The notes under the pieces are model-generated. The model searched no databases. It was not told the origin of the DNA and was given only the letters and a program-made list of their open reading frames with translations. DNA of 64,000 nucleotides. It comes from Streptomyces sp. NRRL S-37 (GTDB lineage: Bacteria; Actinomycetota; Actinomycetes; Streptomycetales; Streptomycetaceae). How positions within the stretch are numbered: position 1 is the first letter of the stretch; every line of letters starts with the position of its first letter. The position numbers and the translations under genes are program-made. Shown one piece after another: positions 17,784 to 28,206 of this stretch. Location: assembly GCF_000721605.1 (NCBI RefSeq), contig NZ_JOIZ01000019.1, forward strand, positions 1 through 64,000, read 5' to 3'.

Positions 17784-18245
17784 GTGCAACTCCAGTCGAA
17801 CGGCCACGTCACCCCGCAAAGGGGTTGTCGCTTGGTGCGGTCAAGGGGTTTTGAATTGCGTCGTTGAGCTGTGAAGCAAAGCAGTCGCCCAGCCTTGCAT
17901 GCAAAATGCCGATCTCTGCTCAACGAACTGACGAGCTCACGTTGTTCCGGAGGTCACGGGCGGGGGTGGTGCCGTTCGACCGGCCGGGCTCGGCAGTGAA
18001 TGTCCGAGCAGGATACGACGCACGTAGATGATCTGTGTGCCGCTCCGGACAACCGGGCTCCGCCGAACGAGTGACCAACGGGTGAGGGTCCCGTGTGCGG
18101 TGCTCGCCCGTGGCGGCGCGTGCGCGGAGCGTGGCCGGGCGCCATCCCTCCGCGGCGCTGATACGCTGGTAGCCCGTGGACCGGTGGGCGAGAAAGCCCC
18201 GGAACCGCACCCACAAGCCGCGACCACGGGAGCCCCCTCTTGGCC
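17784..18245. other. Divergent promoter region between GH15 and pyrG
   Basis: No gene is seen in these 462 bp. They are noticeably less GC-rich than the flanking genes around 17820-17940. TTGCATGCAA, a perfect 10-bp palindrome, lies at 17895-17904, about 110 bp upstream of the GH15 start. A TTGACC hexamer lies on the minus strand near 17840. A possible -10 element for pyrG (GATACGCT) lies near 18160. Confidence 0.5.
17895..17904. promoter_or_regulatory. TTGCATGCAA palindrome, possible operator for GH15
   Basis: This perfect 10-bp palindrome (CTTGCATGCAAA in context) resembles the TTGCA-TGCAA half sites bound by LacI-type sugar regulators in Streptomyces. It lies upstream of a carbohydrate gene. 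The link to any regulator is inference. Confidence 0.35.
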
Positions 18246-19895
<1,650 letters not shown>

Positions 19896-19911
19896 CACAC
19901 CCGGTTGTACG

Positions 19912-19954
19912 GTGGCCGGGGCGCGAACTCTCAAAAGGTGCGCGCCCCGGCCAC
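19912..19954 (+). terminator. Rho-independent terminator of pyrG
   Basis: Perfect 14-bp arms GTGGCCGGGGCGCG (19912-19925) and CGCGCCCCGGCCAC (19941-19954) are followed by TTTTT at 19955-19959. The T tract is unusual for Streptomyces and makes this the clearest intrinsic terminator in the window. Confidence 0.92.
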
Positions 19955-20014
19955 TTTTTCGCCCATGTTCACGCACGGCACGCGCACGGCCGCCGTACGT
20001 CGGGAAGGACAGCC

Positions 20015-20641
20015 ATGACGATCAAGGACACCCCGGAGGAGTGGGAGGTCCGCGGGAGCGAGACCCCGTTCACGGGCAACAAGACCTCCGTCCGCACCGA
20101 CGACGTGGTCATGCCCGACGGAAGCGTGGTCCACCGCGACTACCAGGTCCACCCCGGGTCCGTGGCCGTCCTCGCCCTCGACGACGCCGACCGGGTCCTG
20201 GTGCTGCGCCAGTACCGCCACCCCGTGCGCCACCGGCTGTGGGAGATCCCGGCCGGCCTGCTCGACGTGCCCGGCGAGAACCCGCTGCACGCCGCCCAGC
20301 GCGAGCTGTACGAGGAGGCGCACGTCAAGGCGGAGGACTGGCGGGTGCTGACCGACGTCTACACCACGCCCGGCGGCTGTGACGAGGCCGTACGGATCTT
20401 CCTCGCGCGGGGGCTGTCCGAGGCCGAGGGCGAGCGGTTCGTGGTCGAGGACGAGGAGGCCGACATGGAGCTGGCCCGGGTCCCGGTCGAGGAACTGGTG
20501 CGCGGCGTGCTCGCCGGCGAGCTGCACAACAACTGCCTGGTGGTGGGCGTCCTCTCGCTGGTCGCCGCGCGGGCCGGCGACGGCCTGGACGCGCTGCGTC
20601 CGGCTCAGGCGCCGTGGCCGGCGCGGCCGTTCGAGGCCTGA
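20015..20641 (+). CDS. NUDIX hydrolase, ADP-ribose pyrophosphatase type
   Basis: A 208-residue Nudix protein that probably cleaves ADP-ribose to AMP and ribose 5-phosphate. It carries RQYRHPVRHRLWEIPAG and a Nudix box (about residues 88-110) ending RELYEEAHV. The box has one extra residue before the first Glu, as seen in actinobacterial ADP-ribose pyrophosphatases, and lacks the usual EEXG glycine. Downstream are YTTPGGCDE and the acidic VVEDEEADMELARVP region. ATG 20015 is well placed. It follows the pyrG terminator, so it has its own promoter within 19955-20014 or relies on read-through. Confidence 0.88.
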   Translation: MTIKDTPEEWEVRGSETPFTGNKTSVRTDDVVMPDGSVVHRDYQVHPGSVAVLALDDADRVLVLRQYRHPVRHRLWEIPAGLLDVPGENPLHAAQRELYEEAHVKAEDWRVLTDVYTTPGGCDEAVRIFLARGLSEAEGERFVVEDEEADMELARVPVEELVRGVLAGELHNNCLVVGVLSLVAARAGDGLDALRPAQAPWPARPFEA

Positions 20642-20695
20642 CGCCGACGGGACGCCGTGAGGCGTGACCGGGTGTCCGCGGCTTCGTCGTGGCCG

Positions 20696-20745
20696 GTCGC
20701 GCCCGCGCGGTGGAACCGCGTATCGGCACAGTCCCGCGCTGCGGC
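20696..20745. repeat. Degenerate intergenic repeat, copy 2
   Basis: Similar to 9958-10012 over about 50 bp: CGCGCCCGCGCGGTGGAACC, then ATCGGCACAGTCCCGCGCTG. The two copies keep the same order of motifs and lie in intergenic DNA about 10.7 kb apart. Confidence 0.6.
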
Positions 20746-20872
20746 CGTTCGGGGAGTGACGCCGGCGGGGGTGCCCTTGACCGCCCCCGCCGCTCCTTCT
20801 CGTCCCGGACCCCGCTCCTCGAACTCCCCCGGAGGGGTGGATGTCCCCGGTGCCACCGGGCTGACGGTCTTA

Positions 20873-20891
20873 CGATCGGTTGATCCGATCG
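20873..20891. promoter_or_regulatory. Inverted repeat CGATCGG-N5-CCGATCG
   Basis: A perfect 7-bp inverted repeat with a 5-base centre overlaps a TACGAT -10-like element upstream of the ATPase/TPR gene. It could be an operator. No regulator can be named. Confidence 0.4.
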
Positions 20892-21015
20892 GGGGGAGTC
20901 CCGCCCTGCCGCAGTGCTCCTCACGGAACGTCGCGCAGCGTGAACTAGGCTCTGGAAAACGCCCGGTCCGGAGCCCCGGCGGGCTTGCGCGCGCGGTGGG
21001 ACGGGAGTGAGGCCC

Positions 21016-23076
21016 GTGACGGATCAGGCGGTGGACCCGGACGGTGTGCGGTTCCTTCGGGACGTCGCCGACGAGGGTCGATTCCTGGGCCGTACCAGGG
21101 AGTTGAAGGAGTTGCGCGCCGACATCGAGCGCGCGGGACTGGACACCCTCTCCGGCCGCAAGGCGCCCCGCGCACGCGTCCTGCTCATCGCCGGCCGGCC
21201 CGGCTCGGGCCGGAGTGCCCTCGCCGGGGAACTCGTGCGCCAGGTCGCCGACCGCTACCCCGACGGCGTGCTGCGCGCCCGGCTGAGCGAACCCGACGGC
21301 ACGCGTGTGCCCGTCGAGCGCGCCGCGCGGGAACTGCTCGGCGCGCTGGCGGTGCCCGCCCCGGCCGGAGCCACCGGGGACGAGCTCAGCGAGGCGCTGC
21401 GCACCGCGCTGGCCGACCGCCGGGTACTGCTCCTGCTGGACGACGCGGCCGACGCCGAGCAGGTCGACGCGCTGCTGCCGGACAACCCGGACTGCCTGGC
21501 TGTCGCCGTCTCCTCGGGGCCGCTGACCGGCATCGCGGACGTCCGTCCCTGCACCCTCGGCGGCCTCGACACCAAATCCGCGGTGGAGGTGCTGTCCCGG
21601 TTCACCGGATCGGTGCGCATCACGGTCGACCCCCGGGCCGCCGAACGGCTCGCCGAGCAGTGCCAGGGCCAGCCGGCCGCCCTGGTGCTGGCCGGCGGCT
21701 GGCTCGCCGCCCGGCCCCAGGCCGCCGTCGCCGACCTCGCCAAGCAACTGCACACGGACCCCGGCCAGGACACCGTCGTCAGCCGCGTCCTGCGGCTCGT
21801 GCACGCCTCACTGCCCGCGCCGGCCGCCCACACCCTGCGGCTGCTCAGCCTCGCCCCGGCCGGTCTGGTCGACCCGCACACCGCCGCCGCCCTCGCCGGC
21901 TGCCCGGTGGAGTCCGCCCGCGCCACCCTGGACGACTTCGCCGCCCACGGGCTGCTGCACCCGGTGGACGGCCCGCCGCTGCCGCAGTACGAGGTGCCCG
22001 GCTGTCTGCAGCCCCTGCTGAGCGCCCTCGCCGAGGATTACGAGCGGCCCGCCGAGCTGCGGCTGGCCCGCGCCCGGATGCTGGAGCGGACCGTACGGCT
22101 GCTCCAGTCGTGCCGGGCCATCACCGAGACCGACAGTCCCCGGGCGCGCGAGCTGCTCCTCGGCATGCCGAGCGCCCTGCGTTTCCCCGGCCCGCGGGCC
22201 GCCGCCGACTGGCTGCGCGCGCGCCGCCCCGCCCTGCTGGCCTCCGCGCGGCTCGCGGTCGCCGACGGGGAACTGGACACCCTCGCCCGGCGCCTGATGG
22301 CCCAGCTCGTGCGGGCCATGGTGGCGCACGTCGGCACCCAGGCCGCCGCGAGCGACCTGTATGACATCCACGGCCTGGTCCTCGACGTCGCCGAGCGCCG
22401 CGACCTGCCCCGCGAGCGGGCGGCGGCCCTGCTGAACCTCGGCGACCTCGACGCCCGTACCGGCCGTACCGCCGACGCCCTGGGACGCTACCGGGCCGCG
22501 CTGGACGCCGGACGCGAGGCGAACGACCCGTACGCGACCGGCCGCGCGATGGAATCCGTGGGCGGCGCCCATCTGGAACTCGGGGACTACGACCGGGCCG
22601 CCGACTGGTTCGGCCGCGCCCTGGCCGAGCGGCTGGCCCGCGGCGAGGGCGAGGACGCCGCCCGGCTCTACGGCCGCATCGGCGCCGCCCACACCTACGC
22701 CGGCCGCTACGGCGAGGCGCTGCGCGACTGGCGCGCGGCCGTCGCCGGACACCGCAGGCACGGGGACGTGGCCGCACAGGCGCGGGCCCTGAGCGAACTG
22801 GCCCGGGTGCAGGAGTACGCCGGCCGGCTCGAGGAGTCGCTGCGCACCTGCCAGGAGGCCGTGGAATGGGCGCGCCGGGCCGAGGACACCCGCCTGCTGG
22901 CCGCGCTGCACCTGCGGCTGGCCGACTCCTTCGGGCATCTGGGCGACCCCGCGTCGGCCGCGCTGCACCGGGGCGCGGCCGAGCGCATGCTGGCAGAGGA
23001 GGCCATGGAGGACGACTCCGAGCCGGAACACGGAGCTAACGCCTACGAAATCCGTAGCCCATCCGCTGAAGATTGA
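21016..23076 (+). CDS. P-loop/TPR protein of the STAND-like type with altered Walker A
   Basis: A 686-residue cytosolic protein. An N-terminal FLGRTRELKELRADIE segment (about residues 24-39) precedes a nucleotide-binding-like domain with VLLIAGRPGSGRSALAGEL (about residues 55-73). A Walker B-like run VLLLLDDAADAEQVDALL and a winged-helix-like part (HTLRLLSLAPAGLVDPHTAAALAG) follow. The C-terminal half (about residues 400-670) holds five or more TPR repeats. The canonical Walker A Lys is Arg66, so ATP hydrolysis may be weak or absent. GTG 21016 has GGGAG eight bases upstream. Streptomyces keep this gene between nudix and ald; its role is not established. Confidence 0.8.
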   Translation: MTDQAVDPDGVRFLRDVADEGRFLGRTRELKELRADIERAGLDTLSGRKAPRARVLLIAGRPGSGRSALAGELVRQVADRYPDGVLRARLSEPDGTRVPVERAARELLGALAVPAPAGATGDELSEALRTALADRRVLLLLDDAADAEQVDALLPDNPDCLAVAVSSGPLTGIADVRPCTLGGLDTKSAVEVLSRFTGSVRITVDPRAAERLAEQCQGQPAALVLAGGWLAARPQAAVADLAKQLHTDPGQDTVVSRVLRLVHASLPAPAAHTLRLLSLAPAGLVDPHTAAALAGCPVESARATLDDFAAHGLLHPVDGPPLPQYEVPGCLQPLLSALAEDYERPAELRLARARMLERTVRLLQSCRAITETDSPRARELLLGMPSALRFPGPRAAADWLRARRPALLASARLAVADGELDTLARRLMAQLVRAMVAHVGTQAAASDLYDIHGLVLDVAERRDLPRERAAALLNLGDLDARTGRTADALGRYRAALDAGREANDPYATGRAMESVGGAHLELGDYDRAADWFGRALAERLARGEGEDAARLYGRIGAAHTYAGRYGEALRDWRAAVAGHRRHGDVAAQARALSELARVQEYAGRLEESLRTCQEAVEWARRAEDTRLLAALHLRLADSFGHLGDPASAALHRGAAERMLAEEAMEDDSEPEHGANAYEIRSPSAED

Positions 23077-23221
23077 AGCAATGAAAGGCTAGACAGCGGG
23101 AACACCTTCATTAGACTGGCTCTGCCGCGCCATCCTCTGCGGTCTCTCCCGGTGTGCCCGTGCGTGCCCGGGTATGTGCAGCAATACCCCCATACCCTCT
23201 GAGCCAAGGACCGTGATCCAC

Positions 23222-24337
23222 GTGAAGGTCGGCATCCCCCGCGAAGTCAAGAACAACGAGTTCCGGGTGGCCATCACCCCCGCCGGCGTGCACGAGCTGG
23301 TGCGCCACGGCCACCAGGTCGTCATCGAGCGCGGCGCCGGCGTCGGCTCCTCGATCCCGGACGGCGAGTACATCGCCGCCGGGGGACAGATCCTGGACAC
23401 CGCCGACGAGGTCTGGGCCGCCGCCGACCTGCTGCTGAAGGTCAAGGAGCCCATCGCGGAGGAGTACCACCGCCTGCGCAAGGACCAGACCCTCTTCACC
23501 TACCTGCACCTGGCCGCGTCCAAGGAGTGCACGGACGCCCTCCTGGAGTCCGGCACCACCGCCATCGCCTACGAGACCGTCGAGCTGCCAGGCCGCGCGC
23601 TGCCGCTGCTCGCCCCGATGTCCGAGGTCGCGGGCCGGCTGGCCCCGCAGGTCGGCGCCTACCACCTGATGCGCGCCCACGGCGGCCGCGGTGTGCTCCC
23701 CGGCGGCGTCCCCGGCGTGCTGGCCGGCAAGGCCGTCGTCATCGGCGGCGGTGTGTCCGGCTGGAACGCCGCGCAGATCGCCATCGGCATGGGCTTCCAC
23801 GTGACCCTGCTCGACAAGGACATCAACAAGCTCAAGGAGGCCGACAAGGTCTTCGGCACGAAGATCCAGACCGTCGTCTCCAACGCCTTCGAGCTGGAGA
23901 AGGCCTGCCTGGAGGCCGACCTCGTGATCGGCGCGGTGCTCGTTCCCGGCGCCAAGGCCCCGAAGCTCGTCACCAACGAGCTGGTCTCGCGGATGAAGGC
24001 CGGAAGTGTCCTTGTCGACATCGCGATCGACCAGGGCGGCTGCTTCGAGGACTCCCACCCGACCACGCACGCCGAGCCGGCCTTCAAGGTCCACGAGTCG
24101 GTGTTCTACTGCGTCGCCAACATGCCCGGCGCGGTGCCCAACACCTCCACCTACGCGCTCACCAACGCCACGCTGCCGTACATCGTCGAACTCGCCGACC
24201 GCGGCTGGGTGGAGGCGCTGCGCCGCGACCCCGCGCTCGCCAAGGGACTCAACACGCACGACGGCAAGGTGGTTTACAAGGAGGTCGCCGAGGCACACGG
24301 TCTGGAGCACACGGAGCTCGCCTCCCTGCTCGGCTGA
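23222..24337 (+). CDS. ald: Alanine dehydrogenase
   Basis: This enzyme catalyses NAD-dependent reversible deamination of L-alanine to pyruvate and ammonia. It has 371 residues, the usual family length. [17 protein letters not shown] opens the protein, with [13 protein letters not shown] and the substrate-side [18 protein letters not shown]. The NAD-binding [18 protein letters not shown] has its glycine motif at residues 175-180, and [18 protein letters not shown] follows. GTG 23222 matches the conserved N-terminus; GTG 23213 would have too short a spacing. A strong hairpin follows the gene. Confidence 0.95.
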   Translation: MKVGIPREVKNNEFRVAITPAGVHELVRHGHQVVIERGAGVGSSIPDGEYIAAGGQILDTADEVWAAADLLLKVKEPIAEEYHRLRKDQTLFTYLHLAASKECTDALLESGTTAIAYETVELPGRALPLLAPMSEVAGRLAPQVGAYHLMRAHGGRGVLPGGVPGVLAGKAVVIGGGVSGWNAAQIAIGMGFHVTLLDKDINKLKEADKVFGTKIQTVVSNAFELEKACLEADLVIGAVLVPGAKAPKLVTNELVSRMKAGSVLVDIAIDQGGCFEDSHPTTHAEPAFKVHESVFYCVANMPGAVPNTSTYALTNATLPYIVELADRGWVEALRRDPALAKGLNTHDGKVVYKEVAEAHGLEHTELASLLG

Positions 24338-24707
24338 GCGGCCAGGGCGGTAAGTCGACCAAGTCGTCGACCGGCAAAGGCGATACGTCAACTTCCGCCG
24401 TCAACGTCACGTACCCGGCCGGACCTTGCCCGACAAGGTCCGGCCGGATGTGTGTATGGTCACTTCCTGTTTCCGGGACAACTCGCCTCGAACGTAACCC
24501 TTCTACCGATTCGCACACCCGTGAAACCTGCCGTGCGACGGTCGTACGCCCTTGACAGAGGGATGTTTCAATGCCGACACATCGGGCCGGGTCCGGCGGA
24601 TTGTGTTGCTGCGGACGGCCGACACGCCATAGAGTCGCCAATCGTCGGCATGGTGCCACGCTGACCTGTCTAGAAGTTTCCTGGTCACCAAGGAGGTAAG
24701 ACGACTT
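24338..24707. other. Promoter region of the parA operon
   Basis: No gene is seen in 370 bp. The ald terminator is at 24415-24447. A consensus TTGACA hexamer lies at about 24552. A second possible promoter pairs TTGCTG near 24605 with TAGAGT near 24630. The sequence is richer in A and T than its neighbours. AAGGAGGT just before the parA start is a near-perfect ribosome-binding site. Confidence 0.55.
24415..24447 (+). terminator. Hairpin terminator of ald
   Basis: Perfect 14-bp arms CCGGCCGGACCTTG and CAAGGTCCGGCCGG flank a CCCGA loop, with no long T tract. It lies 78 bp after the ald stop. Confidence 0.85.
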
Positions 24708-25886
24708 GTGAATGAGTCGACATTTACTCCCGGGGGTGGTCACCCAGGAATGCCTGCGCCGGACCAGGAGCCCGCGGGATCCGCTGCTGTCGGCTCCGTG
24801 GCTGTGCGCACCTTCGCAGCCCACCGGAGTCACCGGACTTCGGTGGTGACTCAACCAGCACCCCAGAGCATGGATGGCCATCACGTGAACGCCATGGCCG
24901 GCGACGGAAGTGGCGCGCCCCACAACCATTTCGCCGACTACGACGAACTGCCCGAGGGGCACTTCTACGACCCCGACGCCGAGTACGAGCCCGATCCCGA
25001 GTACGCGGCCACGCTCGCGCCCGACGCGGCGCGCCAGCGCCGTGAGCGCGTCGGCCCGACCGGGCGCCCGCTGCCGTACTTCCCGATCCCGGGTCCGCTG
25101 ACCGACCACGGTCCCGCGAAGATCATCGCGATGTGCAACCAGAAGGGCGGCGTCGGCAAGACCACGTCGACCATCAACCTGGGCGCCGCGCTCGCGGAGT
25201 ACGGACGCCGGGTGCTGCTCGTCGACTTCGACCCGCAGGGCGCGCTGTCGGTCGGTCTCGGCGTCAACCCGATGGAGCTCGACCTCACCGTCTACAACCT
25301 GCTCATGGAGCGGGGCATGGCGGCCGACGAGGTGCTGCTGAAGACCGCGGTCCCCAACATGGACCTGCTGCCCAGCAACATCGACCTGTCGGCGGCCGAG
25401 GTGCAGCTGGTGAGCGAGGTCGCGCGCGAGTCCACGCTGCAGCGGGCACTGAAGCCGCTGATGGACGACTACGACTACATCGTCATCGACTGCCAGCCCT
25501 CGCTCGGCCTGCTCACGGTCAACGCGCTGACCGCCGCGCACAAGGTGATCGTGCCGCTGGAGTGCGAGTTCTTCGCGCTGCGCGGTGTGGCGCTGCTGAC
25601 CGAGACGATCGAGAAGGTCCAGGAGCGGCTCAACCCCGACCTGGAGCTCGACGGGATCCTCGCCACCATGTACGACTCGCGCACGGTGCACAGCCGTGAG
25701 GTGCTCGCGCGGGTGGTCGAGGCGTTCGACGACCACGTCTACCACACGGTCATCGGGCGCACGGTCCGCTTCCCGGAGACCACGGTCGCCGGCGAGCCGA
25801 TCACCACGTACGCGTCCAACTCCGTCGGTGCCGCCGCCTACCGCCAGCTCGCCAGGGAGGTGCTCGCCCGGTGTCACGCCGAGTGA
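24708..25886 (+). CDS. ParA family ATPase
   Basis: A Walker-type chromosome-partition ATPase of 392 residues. An N-terminal extension of about 135 residues, low in predicted order and rich in Gly, Pro and Asp, precedes the ATPase. The deviant Walker A is KGGVGKT at 146-152 with the extra signature Lys146. Walker A' VLLVDFDPQGALSVGLG and Walker B DYIVIDCQPSLGLLT follow. This is not the oriC-linked parA: instead of a ParB gene it is followed by a ribbon-helix-helix protein, scpA and scpB. It probably works with those in chromosome organisation. It overlaps the next gene by 16 bases. Confidence 0.9.
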   Translation: MNESTFTPGGGHPGMPAPDQEPAGSAAVGSVAVRTFAAHRSHRTSVVTQPAPQSMDGHHVNAMAGDGSGAPHNHFADYDELPEGHFYDPDAEYEPDPEYAATLAPDAARQRRERVGPTGRPLPYFPIPGPLTDHGPAKIIAMCNQKGGVGKTTSTINLGAALAEYGRRVLLVDFDPQGALSVGLGVNPMELDLTVYNLLMERGMAADEVLLKTAVPNMDLLPSNIDLSAAEVQLVSEVARESTLQRALKPLMDDYDYIVIDCQPSLGLLTVNALTAAHKVIVPLECEFFALRGVALLTETIEKVQERLNPDLELDGILATMYDSRTVHSREVLARVVEAFDDHVYHTVIGRTVRFPETTVAGEPITTYASNSVGAAAYRQLAREVLARCHAE

Positions 25887-26422
25887 GTCTGCCGGGGGCC
25901 GACGAACTCTTCCGTACGACAGGGGGGATGGCGCTCCAGGCGTCGACCCCCCGGCGCCAGGCCAACGGCGACGCCCGTGTCCCCGCACCCGCGGGGGAGG
26001 GCGACGCGGCGGCGGCCGCCGTGGAGGACGCGCCGCAGTCGGTGCCCGCACAGGGCGGCGAGGGCGCGGAGCACGTCGCGGCGGACGCGGAGCCGGACGG
26101 GGCCGGGGAGTCCCGCAGCCGCGACGCGGCGGGTGCCGGACGGCGCCCGCCGGCGCAGGACGGGGCGGCCCAGCGCGGCAAGCGGGGGCGGGCGGCGGCA
26201 CGGCGGCCCAGCGGCCGGGAGCGGCACGACGAGAAGATCACCGTGTACGTGTCCGCCGAGGAGCTGATGGACCTCGAACACGCGCGCCTGGTGCTGCGCG
26301 GCGAGCACGGGCTGGCGGTGGACCGGGGCCGCATCGTCCGCGAGGCGGTCGCCGTGGTCCTCGCCGACCTGGAGAGCCGGGGCGACGCCAGCATCCTCGT
26401 ACGACGTCTGCGGGGCCGGTAG
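25871..26422 (+). CDS. Ribbon-helix-helix protein, partner of ParA
   Basis: A 183-residue protein with a long Ala/Gly/Pro/Arg-rich flexible N-terminus (about residues 1-115). The compact C-terminal domain (about residues 118-180) has KITVYVSAEELMDLEHARL followed by two helices, which fits a ribbon-helix-helix DNA-binding fold. Plasmid partition systems often pair ParA with an RHH centromere-binding protein. By position (16-base overlap with parA, 18 bp before scpA) this is a good candidate for such a partner. That assignment is inference; no ParB domain is present. Confidence 0.75.
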   Translation: MSRRVSLPGADELFRTTGGMALQASTPRRQANGDARVPAPAGEGDAAAAAVEDAPQSVPAQGGEGAEHVAADAEPDGAGESRSRDAAGAGRRPPAQDGAAQRGKRGRAAARRPSGRERHDEKITVYVSAEELMDLEHARLVLRGEHGLAVDRGRIVREAVAVVLADLESRGDASILVRRLRGR

Positions 26423-26440
26423 CGGTAGCCTGCGGAGGCC

Positions 26441-27556
26441 ATGACCTCGAACGACGCACCCGCTCCCGGCGCCCGGCCGCCCCGCCGCCGCACCCTGGGC
26501 CGGGGGCCGGGAGCGTCGGCGTCCGGGCGGGAGGCGCCCGAGAAGGGCGCGGATCCCTCGCCGGAGAGCGGGACCGCCGGGCGCGGGGAACCGGGTCCGG
26601 CCCACGGCACCCCCGGGACCACACCGGGTACCGAACCTCCCGCGCGGGACTTCTCGCCGGCCGAGCCGGTGGTCGTGGCAGAGGACGTGACCGTCGTGCC
26701 CGGGACGGAGCCCGGAGACGGGGCTTCGGAGGCGGGCGACGCCGAGGACGGGCGGTTCAGGGTCCGGCTGGTGAACTTCGAGGGGCCGTTCGATCTGCTG
26801 CTGCAGTTGATCTCGAAGCACAAGCTGGATGTCACCGAGGTCGCGCTGTCCAGGGTGACCGACGAGTTCATGGCGTACATCCGGGCCCTGGGACCCGACT
26901 GGGACCTGGACGAGACGACCGAGTTCCTGGTCGTGGCGGCCACGCTGCTCGACCTCAAGGCGGCCCGGCTGCTGCCCGCCGCCGAGGTGGAGGACGAGGC
27001 CGACCTCGCCCTCCTGGAGGCCCGGGACCTGCTGTTCGCGAGGCTGCTGCAGTACCGCGCGTACAAACAGATCGCCGAGATCTTCAGCCGGCGTCTCGAC
27101 GACGAGGACCGCCGCCATCCCCGTACCGTCGGACTCGAACCGCACCACGCCGAGCTGCTGCCCGAGGTCGTCATCAGCATCGGCGCCGAGGGCTTCGCCC
27201 GGCTCGCCGTCAAGGCGATGCAGCCCAGGCCCGAGCCGCAGGTGTACGTCGACCACATCCACGCGCCGCTGGTCAGCGTGCGGGAGCAGGCCGGGATCGT
27301 CGTCGCGCGGCTGAGGGAACTCGGTGAGGCGAGCTTCCGGGCCCTCGTCGAGGATACGGACGACACCCTGACCGTCGTGGCCCGCTTTCTCGCCCTGCTA
27401 GAGCTGTACCGCGAGAAGGCCGTCGCCCTCGACCAGGAGGCCGCGCTCGGCGAGCTGACCGTGCGCTGGACCGGCGGGGACGGGGACGCCGCGCCGGCGG
27501 TCACCGACGAGTTCGACCGGCCGCCGGAGCAGCCCGAGGAGGAGAGGAAGCCGTGA
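26441..27556 (+). CDS. scpA: Segregation and condensation protein A
   Basis: The kleisin subunit of the SMC-ScpAB condensin, 371 residues. The first 105 residues are disordered and Gly/Pro-rich, an extension relative to Bacillus ScpA. The kleisin core starts at FRVRLVNFEGPFDLLLQLISKHKLDVTEV (about residue 107). It includes EFLVVAATLLDLKAARLLP, and the C-terminal winged helix LALLELYREKAVALDQ contacts SMC. It overlaps scpB by four bases. Confidence 0.93.
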   Translation: MTSNDAPAPGARPPRRRTLGRGPGASASGREAPEKGADPSPESGTAGRGEPGPAHGTPGTTPGTEPPARDFSPAEPVVVAEDVTVVPGTEPGDGASEAGDAEDGRFRVRLVNFEGPFDLLLQLISKHKLDVTEVALSRVTDEFMAYIRALGPDWDLDETTEFLVVAATLLDLKAARLLPAAEVEDEADLALLEARDLLFARLLQYRAYKQIAEIFSRRLDDEDRRHPRTVGLEPHHAELLPEVVISIGAEGFARLAVKAMQPRPEPQVYVDHIHAPLVSVREQAGIVVARLRELGEASFRALVEDTDDTLTVVARFLALLELYREKAVALDQEAALGELTVRWTGGDGDAAPAVTDEFDRPPEQPEEERKP

Positions 27557-28206
27557 ACGAGGAGACGACCGGCACCCCCGCCGGACCGCGCACCGTCGCG
27601 GAACTCGACCTCAGGCCCGCCCTGGAGGCGGTCCTCATGGTCGTGGACGAGCCCGCGACCGAGGAACACCTGGCGAAGGTCCTGGAGCGCCCGAGGCACC
27701 AGGTCGCGGACGCGCTGCGCGCGCTCGCCGACGAGTACACCGTCCAGGGCCGCGGCTTCGAGCTGCGTCTCGTCGCGGGCGGCTGGCGCTTCTACACCCG
27801 CCCCGAGTACGCCGCCGCCGTCGAGGGCTTCGTCCTGGACGGCCGGCAGGCCCGGCTCACCCAGGCCGCCCTGGAGACCCTCGCGGTCGTCGCCTACCGG
27901 CAGCCGGTCAGCCGCGGCCGCGTCTCCGCCGTGCGCGGGGTCAACTGCGACGGCGTGATGCGCACCCTCCTGCAGCGCGGTCTGATCGAGGAGGCGGGCA
28001 CGGAACCCGAAACAGGTGCGATCCTGTACACGACGACGAACTACTTCCTGGAGCGGATGGGCCTGCGCGGTCTGGACGAGCTCCCGGAGCTCGCGCCCTT
28101 CCTCCCCGAGGCGGAGGCGATCGAGGCCGAGACGCTGGAAGGGGTCCCGTCGTTCGATCCGGACGCCCCGGATTCCGAGGACGCAGACGACAAGACGGAA
28201 CTTTGA
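27553..28206 (+). CDS. scpB: Segregation and condensation protein B
   Basis: A 217-residue KITE subunit that binds ScpA in the SMC complex. It has two winged-helix domains: LRPALEAVLMVVDEPATEEHLAKVL at about residues 17-41, and LTQAALETLAVVAYRQPVSRGRVSAVRGVN at about residues 101-130, followed by TLLQRGLIEEAG. The acidic C-terminal tail is typical of actinobacterial members. GTG 27553 overlaps the scpA stop. Its own stop shares one base with the rluB start (TGATG). Confidence 0.94.
   Translation: MNEETTGTPAGPRTVAELDLRPALEAVLMVVDEPATEEHLAKVLERPRHQVADALRALADEYTVQGRGFELRLVAGGWRFYTRPEYAAAVEGFVLDGRQARLTQAALETLAVVAYRQPVSRGRVSAVRGVNCDGVMRTLLQRGLIEEAGTEPETGAILYTTTNYFLERMGLRGLDELPELAPFLPEAEAIEAETLEGVPSFDPDAPDSEDADDKTEL

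Larger units (their letters stand above)
20642..21015. other. Intergenic region with repeat and inverted repeat
   Basis: No gene is seen. A short hairpin (ACGCC/GGCGT) lies at about 20651-20664 after the NUDIX gene. A degenerate intergenic repeat follows at 20696-20745. A perfect 7-bp inverted repeat, CGATCGG-TTGAT-CCGATCG, lies at 20873-20891 with a TACGAT -10-like hexamer at its edge, about 130 bp before the next gene. Confidence 0.55.

Noticed and set aside
24450..24707. A parS site near the ParA gene
   Set aside because: No GTTTCACGTGAAAC or close variant was seen; a GTGAAACC fragment at about 24521 is only a half match.
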